This document shows positions 1 to 7,471 of a stretch of DNA of 17,611 nt, one piece after another. A program made the translations under genes and the position numbers. The stretch's first letter is position 1; the number at the start of each line of letters is the position of its first letter. The DNA comes from JBBSUX01 sp038234045. Its GTDB lineage: Bacteria; Pseudomonadota; Gammaproteobacteria; Burkholderiales; Burkholderiaceae_C. The stretch lies in contig JBBSUX010000040.1 in the NCBI GenBank assembly GCA_038234045.1, positions 1-17,611 on the forward strand. Direction: 5' to 3'. The notes below the pieces were generated by a model. It searched no databases. It was not told the DNA's origin and saw nothing but the letters and a program-made list of their open reading frames with translations.

Positions 1-118
1 AGGGGAAGCCGAAGGTGCGGCGCATTGACGTTGGCACTCTGCAGCAATGCCGCCACAGTACGGCCGCGGGCAGCACGTACGGATAACCGTTTGTAAGCCG
101 CGCCAGCCGCTCGCTCAC

Positions 119-829
119 TCAATCCTCGAACCGACCAAGCTTCAGGCGCAACTGCCGGTCGCACCGGGCCGCCAATGTTTCATCGTGGGTAACCACCACG
201 AAGGCGGTTCCGTTCGCGCGAGCCAACTCGATCATCAGTGAGAACACCTGGTCAGCTGTCGCGCGGTCGAGGTTGCCAGTGGGTTCGTCCGCCAGCACGC
301 AGGCCGGTTGGGTCACGAGCGCACGTGCGATGGCCACGCGTTGCCGCTCTCCGCCTGAAAGCTCGGCCGGTCGATGGTCCAGCCGGTGCGAGAGACCGAC
401 CGCTTCCAGCATGCGGGCTGCTACCGCCGCGCAGTGCTCCGGCGTGTCACGGCGAATGCGCAGCGGCATACCGACGTTGTCCTGTGCCGTGAATTCAGGC
501 AGGAGATGATGAAACTGGTAAATAAAACCTAGATGCTTGTTACGCATGCGCCCCTGCTCGGCCGGACCGAGCCGTGCAAGGGCCTGTCCCTGCAAGACCA
601 CGCTACCCGAGGTGGGCGCATCGAGCCCGCCCATCAAATGCAGCAGCGTGCTTTTTCCTGAACCCGAAGCGCCCACGATGGCAAGGGTTTCGCCCGCATG
701 AACCGTGAGATCGATGCCGTCGAGCACCGTGACGTCGAGCCGCCCATCGGTAAAGCGCTTGGTCAGCCCAGTCGCTTCGAGAACGGCGGGCGCAGCTGGA
801 GCGCCGCCACCAAGAGTTGTGTCATTCAT
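119..829 (-). CDS. lolD: Lipoprotein-releasing ABC transporter, ATPase LolD
   Basis: ATPase of the LolCDE-type complex, which uses ATP to extract outer-membrane lipoproteins from the inner membrane and hand them to LolA. The 236-aa protein has every ABC ATPase element: Walker A GASGSGKST (53-61), Q-loop Gln105, signature LSGGERQ (157-163), Walker B VLADEP (178-183) followed by TGNLD, and H-loop His215. The length fits LolD (about 230 aa). The first 16 residues are a poorly conserved extension. The ATG lies 8 bp inside the end of lolC, so the two genes are probably translationally coupled. The MacB/FtsE branch of the same family is the main alternative, but the LolC/E-type permease directly upstream settles the assignment. 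Confidence 0.95.
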   Translation of the reverse strand: MNDTTLGGGAPAAPAVLEATGLTKRFTDGRLDVTVLDGIDLTVHAGETLAIVGASGSGKSTLLHLMGGLDAPTSGSVVLQGQALARLGPAEQGRMRNKHLGFIYQFHHLLPEFTAQDNVGMPLRIRRDTPEHCAAVAARMLEAVGLSHRLDHRPAELSGGERQRVAIARALVTQPACVLADEPTGNLDRATADQVFSLMIELARANGTAFVVVTHDETLAARCDRQLRLKLGRFED

Positions 830-2078
830 AGCGCAGTGCCTCCGCAGGGTTCACACGGCTTGCGCGCCAGCTGGGATAGAGCGTTGCGAGAAACGCCAGC
901 ACCAGCGAAATGACGGTGATGGGCACGATATCGCCGCGCTGCGGATCGCTTGGCATTCGGCTGATCAGGTAGACATCCTTGGGCAGAAAGCTGGCATGAA
1001 AAAGATGCTCCAGCGCCGGAACGATCACATCGATGTTGTAAGCCACCAGCAGCCCGAGCGCCAGCCCCGCCAGCGTGCCGATAAACCCGACCATCGCACC
1101 CTGCACCACGAAGATCCCCATGATGCTGCGCGGGCTCGCCCCAAGCGTGCGCAGGATGGCGATGTCGGCGCGCTTGTCGGTCACGGTCATGACCAGTGTC
1201 GAGACGAGATTGAAGGCCGCGACGGCGACGATCAGCGTGAGGATGATGAACATCATGCGTTTTTCGACCTGCACCGCCTGGAACCAGGTGCGGTTTTGCT
1301 GCGTCCAGTCACGCACCACCAGATCGCCTGTCAAGGTGGGCGCTATGTCTGCGGCAACCTGGTGCGCACGCTGCAGATCACGCAGCTTGAGGCGAACACC
1401 GGTAGGGCCTTCGAGCCGAAAGATCTTGGCGGCATCGTCCTCGTGGATCATCACCAGCGCAGAGTCATATTCATAGTTGCCCGAATCAAAAGTGCCAACC
1501 ATGGTCATCTGCTTGAGCCTCGGCACGACACCTGCCGGCGTCACATCGCCGTTGGGTGCTACCAGGGTGACCGAATCACCAACCCGCGCACCCAGTGTAC
1601 GAGCCAGATCGATCCCGAGGACGATACCGAACTTGCCCGGCACCAGGCGCTTCAGCACCTCCTTTTGTTCGACAGAGCCCAGATCGGTCACTTCACCTTC
1701 GCGCGCTGGATCAATTCCGCGCACTACCGTCCCGCGCATGTCGTCGCCCCGCGCCACCAGCGCTTGCGCGGAGATGAAGGTGGCCGCGCCCATTACCTCC
1801 GGATTACGCTCGGCTTGCTTGATCGTCAATTGCGGATCGGGCAATGCGCCGCCACCCGGCACGGTGATCTCTATATGCGACACCACCGAAAGCATGCGGT
1901 CGCGCACCTCTTTCTGAAAACCGTTCATCACCGAGAGCACGATGATCAGCGCCGCCACACCGAGCGCGATGCCCAGCATGGACACGCCCGAGATGAAGGA
2001 GATGAAGCCGTTGCGCCGCGTGGCACGGCCGGCGCGGGTATAGCGCCAGCCCAGGGCCAGCTCGTAGGGAAGTTGCAT
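822..2078 (-). CDS. lolC: Lipoprotein-releasing system permease, LolC/LolE family
   Basis: Membrane subunit of the lipoprotein release machine. The chosen start gives 418 aa beginning MQLPYELALGWRYTRAG, the conserved N-terminus of the family. The frame is open further upstream, but the extra 32 residues are not family-like. Topology is typical: a first membrane helix around residues 25-50, a large periplasmic domain around 51-272, then three C-terminal helices around 275-297, 319-347 and 384-402 forming the FtsX-like permease domain. TDKRADIAILRTLGAS (300-315) and the terminal RVNPAEALRYE are signature stretches. Only one LolC/E-type gene is present next to lolD, so the complex may use two copies of this subunit rather than a LolC-LolE pair; this is inferred, since a paralogue elsewhere cannot be excluded. 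Confidence 0.93.
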   Translation of the reverse strand: MQLPYELALGWRYTRAGRATRRNGFISFISGVSMLGIALGVAALIIVLSVMNGFQKEVRDRMLSVVSHIEITVPGGGALPDPQLTIKQAERNPEVMGAATFISAQALVARGDDMRGTVVRGIDPAREGEVTDLGSVEQKEVLKRLVPGKFGIVLGIDLARTLGARVGDSVTLVAPNGDVTPAGVVPRLKQMTMVGTFDSGNYEYDSALVMIHEDDAAKIFRLEGPTGVRLKLRDLQRAHQVAADIAPTLTGDLVVRDWTQQNRTWFQAVQVEKRMMFIILTLIVAVAAFNLVSTLVMTVTDKRADIAILRTLGASPRSIMGIFVVQGAMVGFIGTLAGLALGLLVAYNIDVIVPALEHLFHASFLPKDVYLISRMPSDPQRGDIVPITVISLVLAFLATLYPSWRASRVNPAEALRYE

Positions 2079-2212
2079 GAAGGAGTAGAGAACGATTGGC
2101 GTGGCAGAGTTCGGCAGGATTGTGGCTGAAGCGTCGAAGCGATCCAGCGAAGCCGACATGGGCAGGCGTTTCATGCCCGACGTCGAGCCCCGTCAGCACG
2201 CGACAATCGGCC

Positions 2213-3184
2213 ATGCACCTTTTGATTCCTTTCGCCAGTGCCGATGCACGCGGCTGCGGCGAAGCCCAGGCATCGCTGCGGCTGCCACGGCTTGAGGCGT
2301 TGTTGGCGCTGCTCCCGGCTGCTGGTGCAGATCGGGGCGACGACTTCTCGCTTTCCACTCCCGCAGACCGGGCATTGCAACGCGCCCTCGGGTTGCCGCC
2401 AGCCGCTGACGGCCACGACCCGTGGGCAGCGCGTGAGGCCGGGCAGCTGGGTTTGCGGGCAACGGCCAAGGACGGTACATCGGATGCCTGGGCCTGGATC
2501 ACGCCCTGCCATTGGCAGGTGGCAACCGACCACATCACGATGAGCAACCCGGCCATGCTGGGACTGGACGAGGGTGAATCGCGCGCGCTGCTGGCTCTGA
2601 TGCAACCGTATTTCGAAGGCGACGCGATCACGCTGCACTACGTCACCCCCACGCGCTGGCTGGCAAACGGTGAAGCGTTTGGCAATCTGGCGGCCGCTTC
2701 GCTCGACCGTGCCACCGGACGTGCGGTCGATATCTGGATGCCACGCGGCCCTGAAAGCAGCGCGCTGCGCCGCCTGCAGAGCGAGATGCAGATGCTGCTC
2801 TACACCGCAGCGCCCAACGAAGCGCGCGAGTCGCGGCGCCAGTTGCCGGTCAATTCATTCTGGGTAAGTGGGACCGGCGCCTGGCCCGCTTCGACTCCAC
2901 TCGAAGTGCCGGGTATGCAGGTGCTCGATCAGCTTCGGCCTGCTGCCTTGCGTGACGATTGGTCCGGCTGGGCGGAGGCCTGGCAAGCGCTGGACGCCGG
3001 ACCGTTGGCCCCCGCGCTTGAGGTGGCACGCAAAGGATCGACGGAAGTCAGCCTCACCCTCTGCGGCGAACGCGGCTCGGCACATTTCTCCAATGCGGGT
3101 GCAAGCGCATGGACACGCTGGCAGGCGAAAATTAATAGTGTTTTAGGCTCGAAGCGCTTATTGCAATTGCGCAACCAGCTATGA
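2213..3184 (+). CDS. RpfE-type / phosphoglycerate-mutase-like protein of unknown role
   Basis: Cytoplasmic protein of 323 aa from ATG 2213. The open frame extends upstream to 2096, but MHLLIPFAS is the more natural N-terminus and leaves room for the divergent lolC start. Recognisable stretches are the N-terminal HLLIPFA, the central block with HWQVATDHITM (about 102-112) and the tail of that half, LPVNSFWVSGTGAWP. These match proteins annotated as RpfE-type regulatory protein, sometimes labelled cofactor-independent phosphoglycerate-mutase-like. No metal-binding site or transmembrane segment is evident. The stop overlaps the recJ start as ATGA, so the two are co-translated. As I recall, an rpfE-type gene also sits beside recJ in the Xanthomonas rpf region, which supports the family call. 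The biochemical function is not established. Confidence 0.72.
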   Translation: MHLLIPFASADARGCGEAQASLRLPRLEALLALLPAAGADRGDDFSLSTPADRALQRALGLPPAADGHDPWAAREAGQLGLRATAKDGTSDAWAWITPCHWQVATDHITMSNPAMLGLDEGESRALLALMQPYFEGDAITLHYVTPTRWLANGEAFGNLAAASLDRATGRAVDIWMPRGPESSALRRLQSEMQMLLYTAAPNEARESRRQLPVNSFWVSGTGAWPASTPLEVPGMQVLDQLRPAALRDDWSGWAEAWQALDAGPLAPALEVARKGSTEVSLTLCGERGSAHFSNAGASAWTRWQAKINSVLGSKRLLQLRNQL

Positions 3185-4941
3185 AAATAATATCAAGGGA
3201 CGTTCCTCCACGCAGTGCATGGGCGCTCGAGCAAGCTGGTATGCATCCGCTGTTGGCGCGGCTGTACGCGGCTCGCGGCGTGCAATCCGCAGCGGAACTC
3301 GACGACGGCCTTGCCCGGCTGCTTCCGCCCTCAGGCCTTCATGGTGTGCGGGAGGGCGCGCGGTTGCTGGCCGATGCCATTGAATTGCACAAACGCATCT
3401 GCATCGTTGCCGATTACGACTGCGACGGCGCCACCGCGTGCGCTGTGGCGGTCCGCGGACTGCGCATGCTGGGGGCTGATGCGGTCGACTATCTGGTGCC
3501 CGATCGCGTGCGTGATGGCTACGGGCTGACCCCCGCGATTTCTGAGCGGGTGCATGCGCGAGGATGCGATCTGCTGGTCACGGTGGACAACGGCATCGCC
3601 AGCGTCGACGGTGTAGCTGCCGCACGGGCGCTGGGATTGCAGGTCCTCGTGACCGATCACCACTTGCCGGGTCCGGTACTTCCGCTGGCCGATGCCTTGA
3701 TCAACCCGAACCAACCGGATTGCGGCTTTGCCAGCAAATGCATTGCCGGCTGCGGAGTGATGTTCTATGTGCTGCTGGCACTGCGTGCCGAGCTGCGTGA
3801 GCGTGGCCGGTTCGATGCCGCCACGCAGCCGCGCCTCGATCAGCTATTGCCTCTGGTGGCGCTCGGCACCGTCGCCGATGTGGTGCGGCTCGACGCCAAT
3901 AACCGCCGGCTGGTGGCGCAGGGCTTGAAACGTATTCGCCGGGGCGCGGCGCAAGCCGGCATCACCGCGCTCTTCACTGCCGCCGGGCGCAACGCGCAGA
4001 CCGCCACCACCTTCGATTTCGGCTTCGCGCTCGGCCCGCGCATCAATGCGGCGGGCAGGCTGGCCGATATGACTATTGGCATCGAATGCCTGCTGACCGA
4101 TGACCCGGTGCGCGCCGACGAACTCGCCAGGACGCTCGATACGATCAACCGCGAGCGGCGAGATATCGAGCAGGGCATGCGCGAGCACGCTCTGCTGGTG
4201 GCCGAGGCGCTGTGTGCCGGCAATGAGGTCGATGTTGATGGGGCCGGTTCTTCCCCTGCAATGGCTGCACACGCGGCCCGCGTGCCCGGCGCCATCAGCG
4301 TATTCGACGAGAGTTTTCATGAAGGCGTGGTCGGCATCGTCGCCTCGCGCATCAAGGACCGCCTGCACCGACCCACCTTCGTTTTTGCGGTCAGCGCCGC
4401 AGACGGTCGCAGCGGTGAACTCAAAGGCTCAGGTCGCTCGATTCCAGGCTTTCACCTGCGTGATGCGCTGGATCTTGTGGCCAAGCGCCATCCCGGGGTG
4501 TTGCTCAAGTTCGGAGGTCACGCCATGGCGGCGGGCTGCACCATCGACCGCGCGCAGTTCGACACCTTTCGCCATGCGCTCGCCAGCGTGGGCGACGAAT
4601 GGCTGGATGCTGCGGCGCTCACCCGGCGCATCGACACCGATGGTCCGCTGGAGCCGCAATACCGGCGTGCCGAAATGGTCGACACCCTGCACCGCGAGGT
4701 CTGGGGGCAAGGCTTTGCCGCACCCACCTTCAGCGAGGAGCTGCAGATATTGAGCCAACGCCTGGTGGCGGACAAGCACCTCTCGCTCAAGCTGCTGCAC
4801 CAGGGTGAGGCGGTGGACGGTATCTGGTTCGGCCGCACCGAGCCGCTGCCGCCCCGCGTCACGCTGGCGTTCAGGCTTGATGTGAACGAATGGCGAGGCG
4901 AGCGCAAGGTGCAATTTCTGGTTGAAGGCGCGGAAGTTTGA
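3181..4941 (+). CDS. recJ: Single-stranded-DNA-specific exonuclease RecJ
   Basis: 5'-3' single-strand DNA exonuclease acting in recombinational repair (RecF pathway), mismatch repair and base excision repair. The protein is full length at 586 aa (E. coli RecJ is 577). The DHH phosphoesterase core is complete: motif I VADYDCDGATA (76-86), the VTVDNGIA metal-ligand motif (133-140), and TDHH (158-161), which gives the family its name. NAAGR follows at 289-293. The DHHA1 half has the substrate-binding GSGRS (416-420) and GGHAMAAG (445-452). A C-terminal OB-like region runs from about 480 to the end. The start ATG overlaps the stop of the RpfE-like gene, so expression probably depends on the upstream promoter. 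No frameshift or missing catalytic residue is visible. Confidence 0.97.
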   Translation: MKIISRDVPPRSAWALEQAGMHPLLARLYAARGVQSAAELDDGLARLLPPSGLHGVREGARLLADAIELHKRICIVADYDCDGATACAVAVRGLRMLGADAVDYLVPDRVRDGYGLTPAISERVHARGCDLLVTVDNGIASVDGVAAARALGLQVLVTDHHLPGPVLPLADALINPNQPDCGFASKCIAGCGVMFYVLLALRAELRERGRFDAATQPRLDQLLPLVALGTVADVVRLDANNRRLVAQGLKRIRRGAAQAGITALFTAAGRNAQTATTFDFGFALGPRINAAGRLADMTIGIECLLTDDPVRADELARTLDTINRERRDIEQGMREHALLVAEALCAGNEVDVDGAGSSPAMAAHAARVPGAISVFDESFHEGVVGIVASRIKDRLHRPTFVFAVSAADGRSGELKGSGRSIPGFHLRDALDLVAKRHPGVLLKFGGHAMAAGCTIDRAQFDTFRHALASVGDEWLDAAALTRRIDTDGPLEPQYRRAEMVDTLHREVWGQGFAAPTFSEELQILSQRLVADKHLSLKLLHQGEAVDGIWFGRTEPLPPRVTLAFRLDVNEWRGERKVQFLVEGAEV

Positions 4942-5040
4942 CGGCATCCACGTCTGCGGTTTTATTCGGCGACTGTCTATTGCGAACGGCGGGCACCAAC
5001 GCTGTGTTTCCCTGCGCCAGCGTTGCCATGCCTCCGCGCC

Positions 5041-5046
5041 TAAAAT
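5041..5046 (+). promoter_or_regulatory. Putative -10 box of the PHP phosphatase gene
   Basis: TAAAAT, 5 of 6 matches to TATAAT, lies exactly 6 nt before the GTG start at 5053. No Shine-Dalgarno sequence is present. A transcript starting the usual 6-8 nt downstream would begin at or next to the start codon, so the message may be leaderless. No convincing -35 hexamer is seen at 16-18 bp. Confidence 0.35.
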
Positions 5047-5052
5047 TGCATC

Positions 5053-5910
5053 GTGTCCGAAACCCTACAAAACGCTGACCTCCATTGCCACTCGGTCGTA
5101 TCCGATGGCACGCTCCAACCCGAAGCCCTTGCGGAACGGGCTGCGCGCAACGGCGTCGAGCTGTGGGCGTTGACCGATCATGATGAGCTGGGCGGCCAGA
5201 TCCGCGCCCGCACGGCGGCTCAGGCGCTTGGCCTGCCCTACCTGTGCGGGGTGGAAATCTCGATCACGTTCGCCGATGAAACCGTGCATATCGTGGGTCT
5301 CGGGCTCGATCCCGAGAACGAATCCTTGCGCGAAGGTCTTGCTGACACTCGCGGTGGACGCGAAAAGCGCGCGCGAGAAATGGCCGCACAGCTTGCCAAG
5401 TCCGGCATCGAGGGCGCATATGAAGGCGCGCTGCGATTCGTTGGGAATCCTGACCTGATCTCGCGCACGCACTTCGCGCGCTTTCTGGTCGAAGGTGGTT
5501 ACTGCAAGGACACGTCCGAGGTGTTTCGCAAATACCTGACGCCCGGTAGGCCCGGCTATGTACCCCACCGCTGGGCATCACTGGGCGACGCGGTGCAATG
5601 GATCCGTGGCGCGGGCGGCGAAGCGGTAATCGCCCATCCGGCACGCTACAAGTTCAAACCCAATACCGAGTTTGCCCTTTTCAGCGAGTTCAAGGACCAC
5701 GGGGGCCGTGGCGTCGAGGTGGTGACGGGCAGCCATACCCCAGCCGAATATCCTGTGTATGCCGCGATGGCGCTTGAGTTCGGGCTGGCAGCGTCGCGCG
5801 GCAGTGATTTCCACAGCCCGGATGAATCCCGCACCGATCTGGGTGCGTTGCCGCCCCTGCCGTCTCAGCTCACGCCGATCTGGTCGCTGCTGCAGGACCG
5901 GATCCTGTGA
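5053..5910 (+). CDS. rnm: PHP-domain phosphoesterase, RNase AM / 3',5'-nucleotide bisphosphatase (Rnm/YciV) type
   Basis: Metal-dependent phosphoesterase of the polymerase-and-histidinol-phosphatase (PHP) superfamily. Characterised relatives remove the 3' phosphate of 3',5'-bisphosphonucleotides and trim 5' ends of short RNAs and rRNA. At 285 aa it matches E. coli Rnm/YciV (293). The trinuclear metal site is visible: DLHCHS (9-14; His11, His13), D18, TDHDELGG (41-48), GVEIS with Glu68, VHIVGLG with His79, RTH with His140, AHPARY with His195 and GSDFH with Asp252 and His254. The start is GTG; no better start lies nearby. A YciO-type gene follows, the same pairing as yciV-yciO in E. coli, which supports the subfamily. 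Substrate is inferred from the family. Confidence 0.88.
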   Translation: MSETLQNADLHCHSVVSDGTLQPEALAERAARNGVELWALTDHDELGGQIRARTAAQALGLPYLCGVEISITFADETVHIVGLGLDPENESLREGLADTRGGREKRAREMAAQLAKSGIEGAYEGALRFVGNPDLISRTHFARFLVEGGYCKDTSEVFRKYLTPGRPGYVPHRWASLGDAVQWIRGAGGEAVIAHPARYKFKPNTEFALFSEFKDHGGRGVEVVTGSHTPAEYPVYAAMALEFGLAASRGSDFHSPDESRTDLGALPPLPSQLTPIWSLLQDRIL

Positions 5911-5994
5911 CGCAAAGCATCAGGCAGCGTCTTCCAGACTTCGCCTCGATCGATTCGCCGGGTACGCGAACAGGCACTCGCGCAAGCTTCTCCG

Positions 5995-6000
5995 TCTAAA
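5995..6000 (+). promoter_or_regulatory. Possible -10 box of the YciO gene
   Basis: TCTAAA, followed by TTTCCA and then the ATG at 6007. The match to TATAAT is only 4 of 6, but the 6-nt spacing to the start codon equals that at the PHP and serS genes, and no Shine-Dalgarno sequence is present. No -35 element is evident. Confidence 0.22.
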
Positions 6001-6006
6001 TTTCCA

Positions 6007-6648
6007 ATGGCTCAATATTTCGAAGTTCACCCGCAGAACCCGCAGACACGCTTGTTGCGTCAAACCGCAAACCTGCTGCAAAAAGGTGGCATAGCCGCCG
6101 TGCCAACCGATTCCAGCTATGCACTGGTTTGCCAGCTCGACGACCGTGATGCCGTCGAAGCAATGCGGCGGATTCGCCAGGTGGACGACAAGCATCACCT
6201 CACGCTGCTATGTCGCGACCTGAGCGAACTTGCGAACTACGCGCGCGTGGACAACCGGCAGTACCGGCTTTTGAAGGCCGGAACACCGGGCGCCTATACC
6301 TTCATCCTCGAAGCCACCAAGGAAGTGCCACGACGCGTGAGCCATCCCCAACGCAAAACCATTGGTTTGCGGGTTCCTGATCACCGTGTGCTTCAGGAGC
6401 TGCTGGCGGAGCATGGCGCGCCACTGCTGGCCACCACCCTGATTCCCGCGGGCGAGACCGATCCGCTCAATGACGCGGCCAACATTCGGGATCGATACGA
6501 GAAGCTTCTGGCTGCTGTCATCGATGCCGGCGCCTGTGCCGCCGAACCCACCACGGTGCTTGATTTAACCCCCATGGGCACCGGCGGCGAACCAGTAGTC
6601 GTGCGCCAGGGCGCAGGTGATCTTGATCGCTTGGGCATCACCGCCTGA
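6007..6648 (+). CDS. yciO: YciO/Sua5/TsaC-family threonylcarbamoyl-AMP synthase-like protein
   Basis: Single-domain YrdC-fold protein of 213 aa (E. coli YciO is 206). Family members bind threonine, bicarbonate and ATP; TsaC/Sua5 make threonylcarbamoyl-AMP for tRNA t6A modification, whereas YciO itself is less well defined. Motifs seen: PTDSSYAL (33-40), where TsaC has PTDT-YGL; the basic stretch DKHHLTLL (61-68); PGAYTFIL (94-101); TIGLRVPDH (118-126); and PTTVLDLT (181-188). There is no C-terminal Sua5 domain. The Ser-Ser-Tyr-Ala form of the first motif and the neighbouring rnm gene favour the YciO branch, so this is probably not the cell's main t6A enzyme. The gene is 96 bp behind rnm in the same direction. 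Confidence 0.85.
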   Translation: MAQYFEVHPQNPQTRLLRQTANLLQKGGIAAVPTDSSYALVCQLDDRDAVEAMRRIRQVDDKHHLTLLCRDLSELANYARVDNRQYRLLKAGTPGAYTFILEATKEVPRRVSHPQRKTIGLRVPDHRVLQELLAEHGAPLLATTLIPAGETDPLNDAANIRDRYEKLLAAVIDAGACAAEPTTVLDLTPMGTGGEPVVVRQGAGDLDRLGITA

Positions 6649-6692
6649 CAAATTCAGCAACGCCAAGCCTCACCCGTACAGCCGTCTCGACC

Positions 6693-6720
6693 GGATTTAA
6701 CAGGATTTATTTGTGGATTT
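6693..6720 (+). promoter_or_regulatory. GGATTT direct repeats carrying the ribosome binding site of the protease gene
   Basis: GGATTTA occurs at 6693-6699 and 6703-6709, and GGATTT again at 6715-6720 just inside the gene. The second copy provides AGGA at 6702-6705, 7 nt before GTG 6713, and so fixes the start of the protease. The repeat may simply be a duplicated Shine-Dalgarno region. Confidence 0.45.
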
Positions 6721-7381
6721 TCCCCAGCTGATTCAGACCGTGGCGGTCTATGCCATTCCTGTGCTTTTCGCCATCACCGTTCACGAGGCTGCACACGGCT
6801 TTGCCGCTCGCAAGCTGGGTGACGACACCGCCTGGCGCATGGGGCGACTCACGCTGAACCCCCTCAAGCACATCGATCCGATTGGCACCATCGTGATGCC
6901 GATCATCCTGTACTTCGCGACGTCTGGAGCCTTCCTGTTCGGGTATGCCAAACCCGTTCCGGTCAATTTCGGTGCGCTACGCCGACCGCGGCGCGACATG
7001 GTGCTCGTAGCGCTCGCAGGGCCGCTTTCAAACCTGCTTCAGGCGTTTTTGTGGGCCATCGTGCTGGTGCTTCTTGCCGCGATGGGCACGCAGGAGCCTT
7101 TTTTCACGCGGATGGCGCGCGGTGGCATCCTCGTCAATTTGTTGCTGTGGGCGTTCAACCTCTTTCCGGTGCCACCGCTGGACGGGGGTCGCGTGCTGGC
7201 GGGTCTCTTGCCCCCGCGCGCTGCAATGATGCTGGCGCGTATCGAGCCATACGGCTTTTTCATCGTGATCGGCCTGGTGGTCGCGGGCGTCGTCGGCAGG
7301 CTCTGGTTGCAGCCGCTGATGGCGTTGGGTTATGCGGCGCTCAATATCGCCGTCACGCCGCTCTTGATGCTGTTCCGGTGA
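6713..7381 (+). CDS. Site-2-protease-family (M50) membrane zinc metalloprotease, minimal form
   Basis: Small intramembrane metalloprotease of 222 aa, the minimal core of the M50 family without PDZ or CBS domains. Zinc ligands are visible: HEAAH (24-28) in the first transmembrane helix, and the third ligand Asp157 in NLFPVPPLDGGR (149-160). Hydrophobic helices lie at about 8-30, 58-79, 96-124, 138-165, 179-195 and 198-220. The start is GTG, supported by AGGA 7 nt upstream. Relatives of this size are common next to trpS in betaproteobacteria, but their substrates are mostly unknown. Nothing in the sequence points to an anti-sigma factor substrate: no rse-like gene is near. The fold and mechanism are secure; the biological role is open. 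Confidence 0.92.
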   Translation: MDFPQLIQTVAVYAIPVLFAITVHEAAHGFAARKLGDDTAWRMGRLTLNPLKHIDPIGTIVMPIILYFATSGAFLFGYAKPVPVNFGALRRPRRDMVLVALAGPLSNLLQAFLWAIVLVLLAAMGTQEPFFTRMARGGILVNLLLWAFNLFPVPPLDGGRVLAGLLPPRAAMMLARIEPYGFFIVIGLVVAGVVGRLWLQPLMALGYAALNIAVTPLLMLFR

Positions 7382-7421
7382 ACTGATCGCCTCTTAGCGC
7401 GCACTCCAACCCGCTAACCGT

Positions 7422-7452
7422 GCAGTCCGTTCGACCGCTGACGGACCACTGC
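7422..7452 (+). promoter_or_regulatory. Stem-loop in the trpS leader
   Basis: The arm GCAGTCCGT (7422-7430) pairs with ACGGACCACTGC (7441-7452) around a 10-nt loop, giving 9 bp with a 3-nt bulge. It ends 19 nt before the trpS ATG. No U-tract follows, so it is not a standard intrinsic terminator. It could be an mRNA-stability or leader structure, or the end of the protease transcript. Confidence 0.35.
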
Positions 7453-7471
7453 CTACGCTTCATCAATTTCC

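Noticed and set aside
1..118. Possible end or internal part of a gene at the left edge, downstream of lolD
   Set aside because: One minus-strand frame is open through the whole stretch and short plus-strand frames end at 84 and 96, but about 118 bp is too little to show family motifs. I recognise no protein in any frame, so no feature is called.
705..2129. 474-aa open frame antisense to lolD/lolC
   Set aside because: The His/Arg/Gln/Asp-rich translation has no domain and lies exactly opposite the LolC membrane segments. It is a GC-rich shadow of the real gene.
2078..2174. Longer LolC with 32 additional N-terminal residues
   Set aside because: The extra residues are not family-like, and the conserved LolC N-terminus begins at MQLPYE. 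The extension would also crowd the divergent RpfE-like promoter.
7382..7471. T-box riboswitch or Trp-rich leader peptide controlling trpS
   Set aside because: No T-box sequence and no short ORF with consecutive Trp codons is present; only the bulged hairpin is visible.
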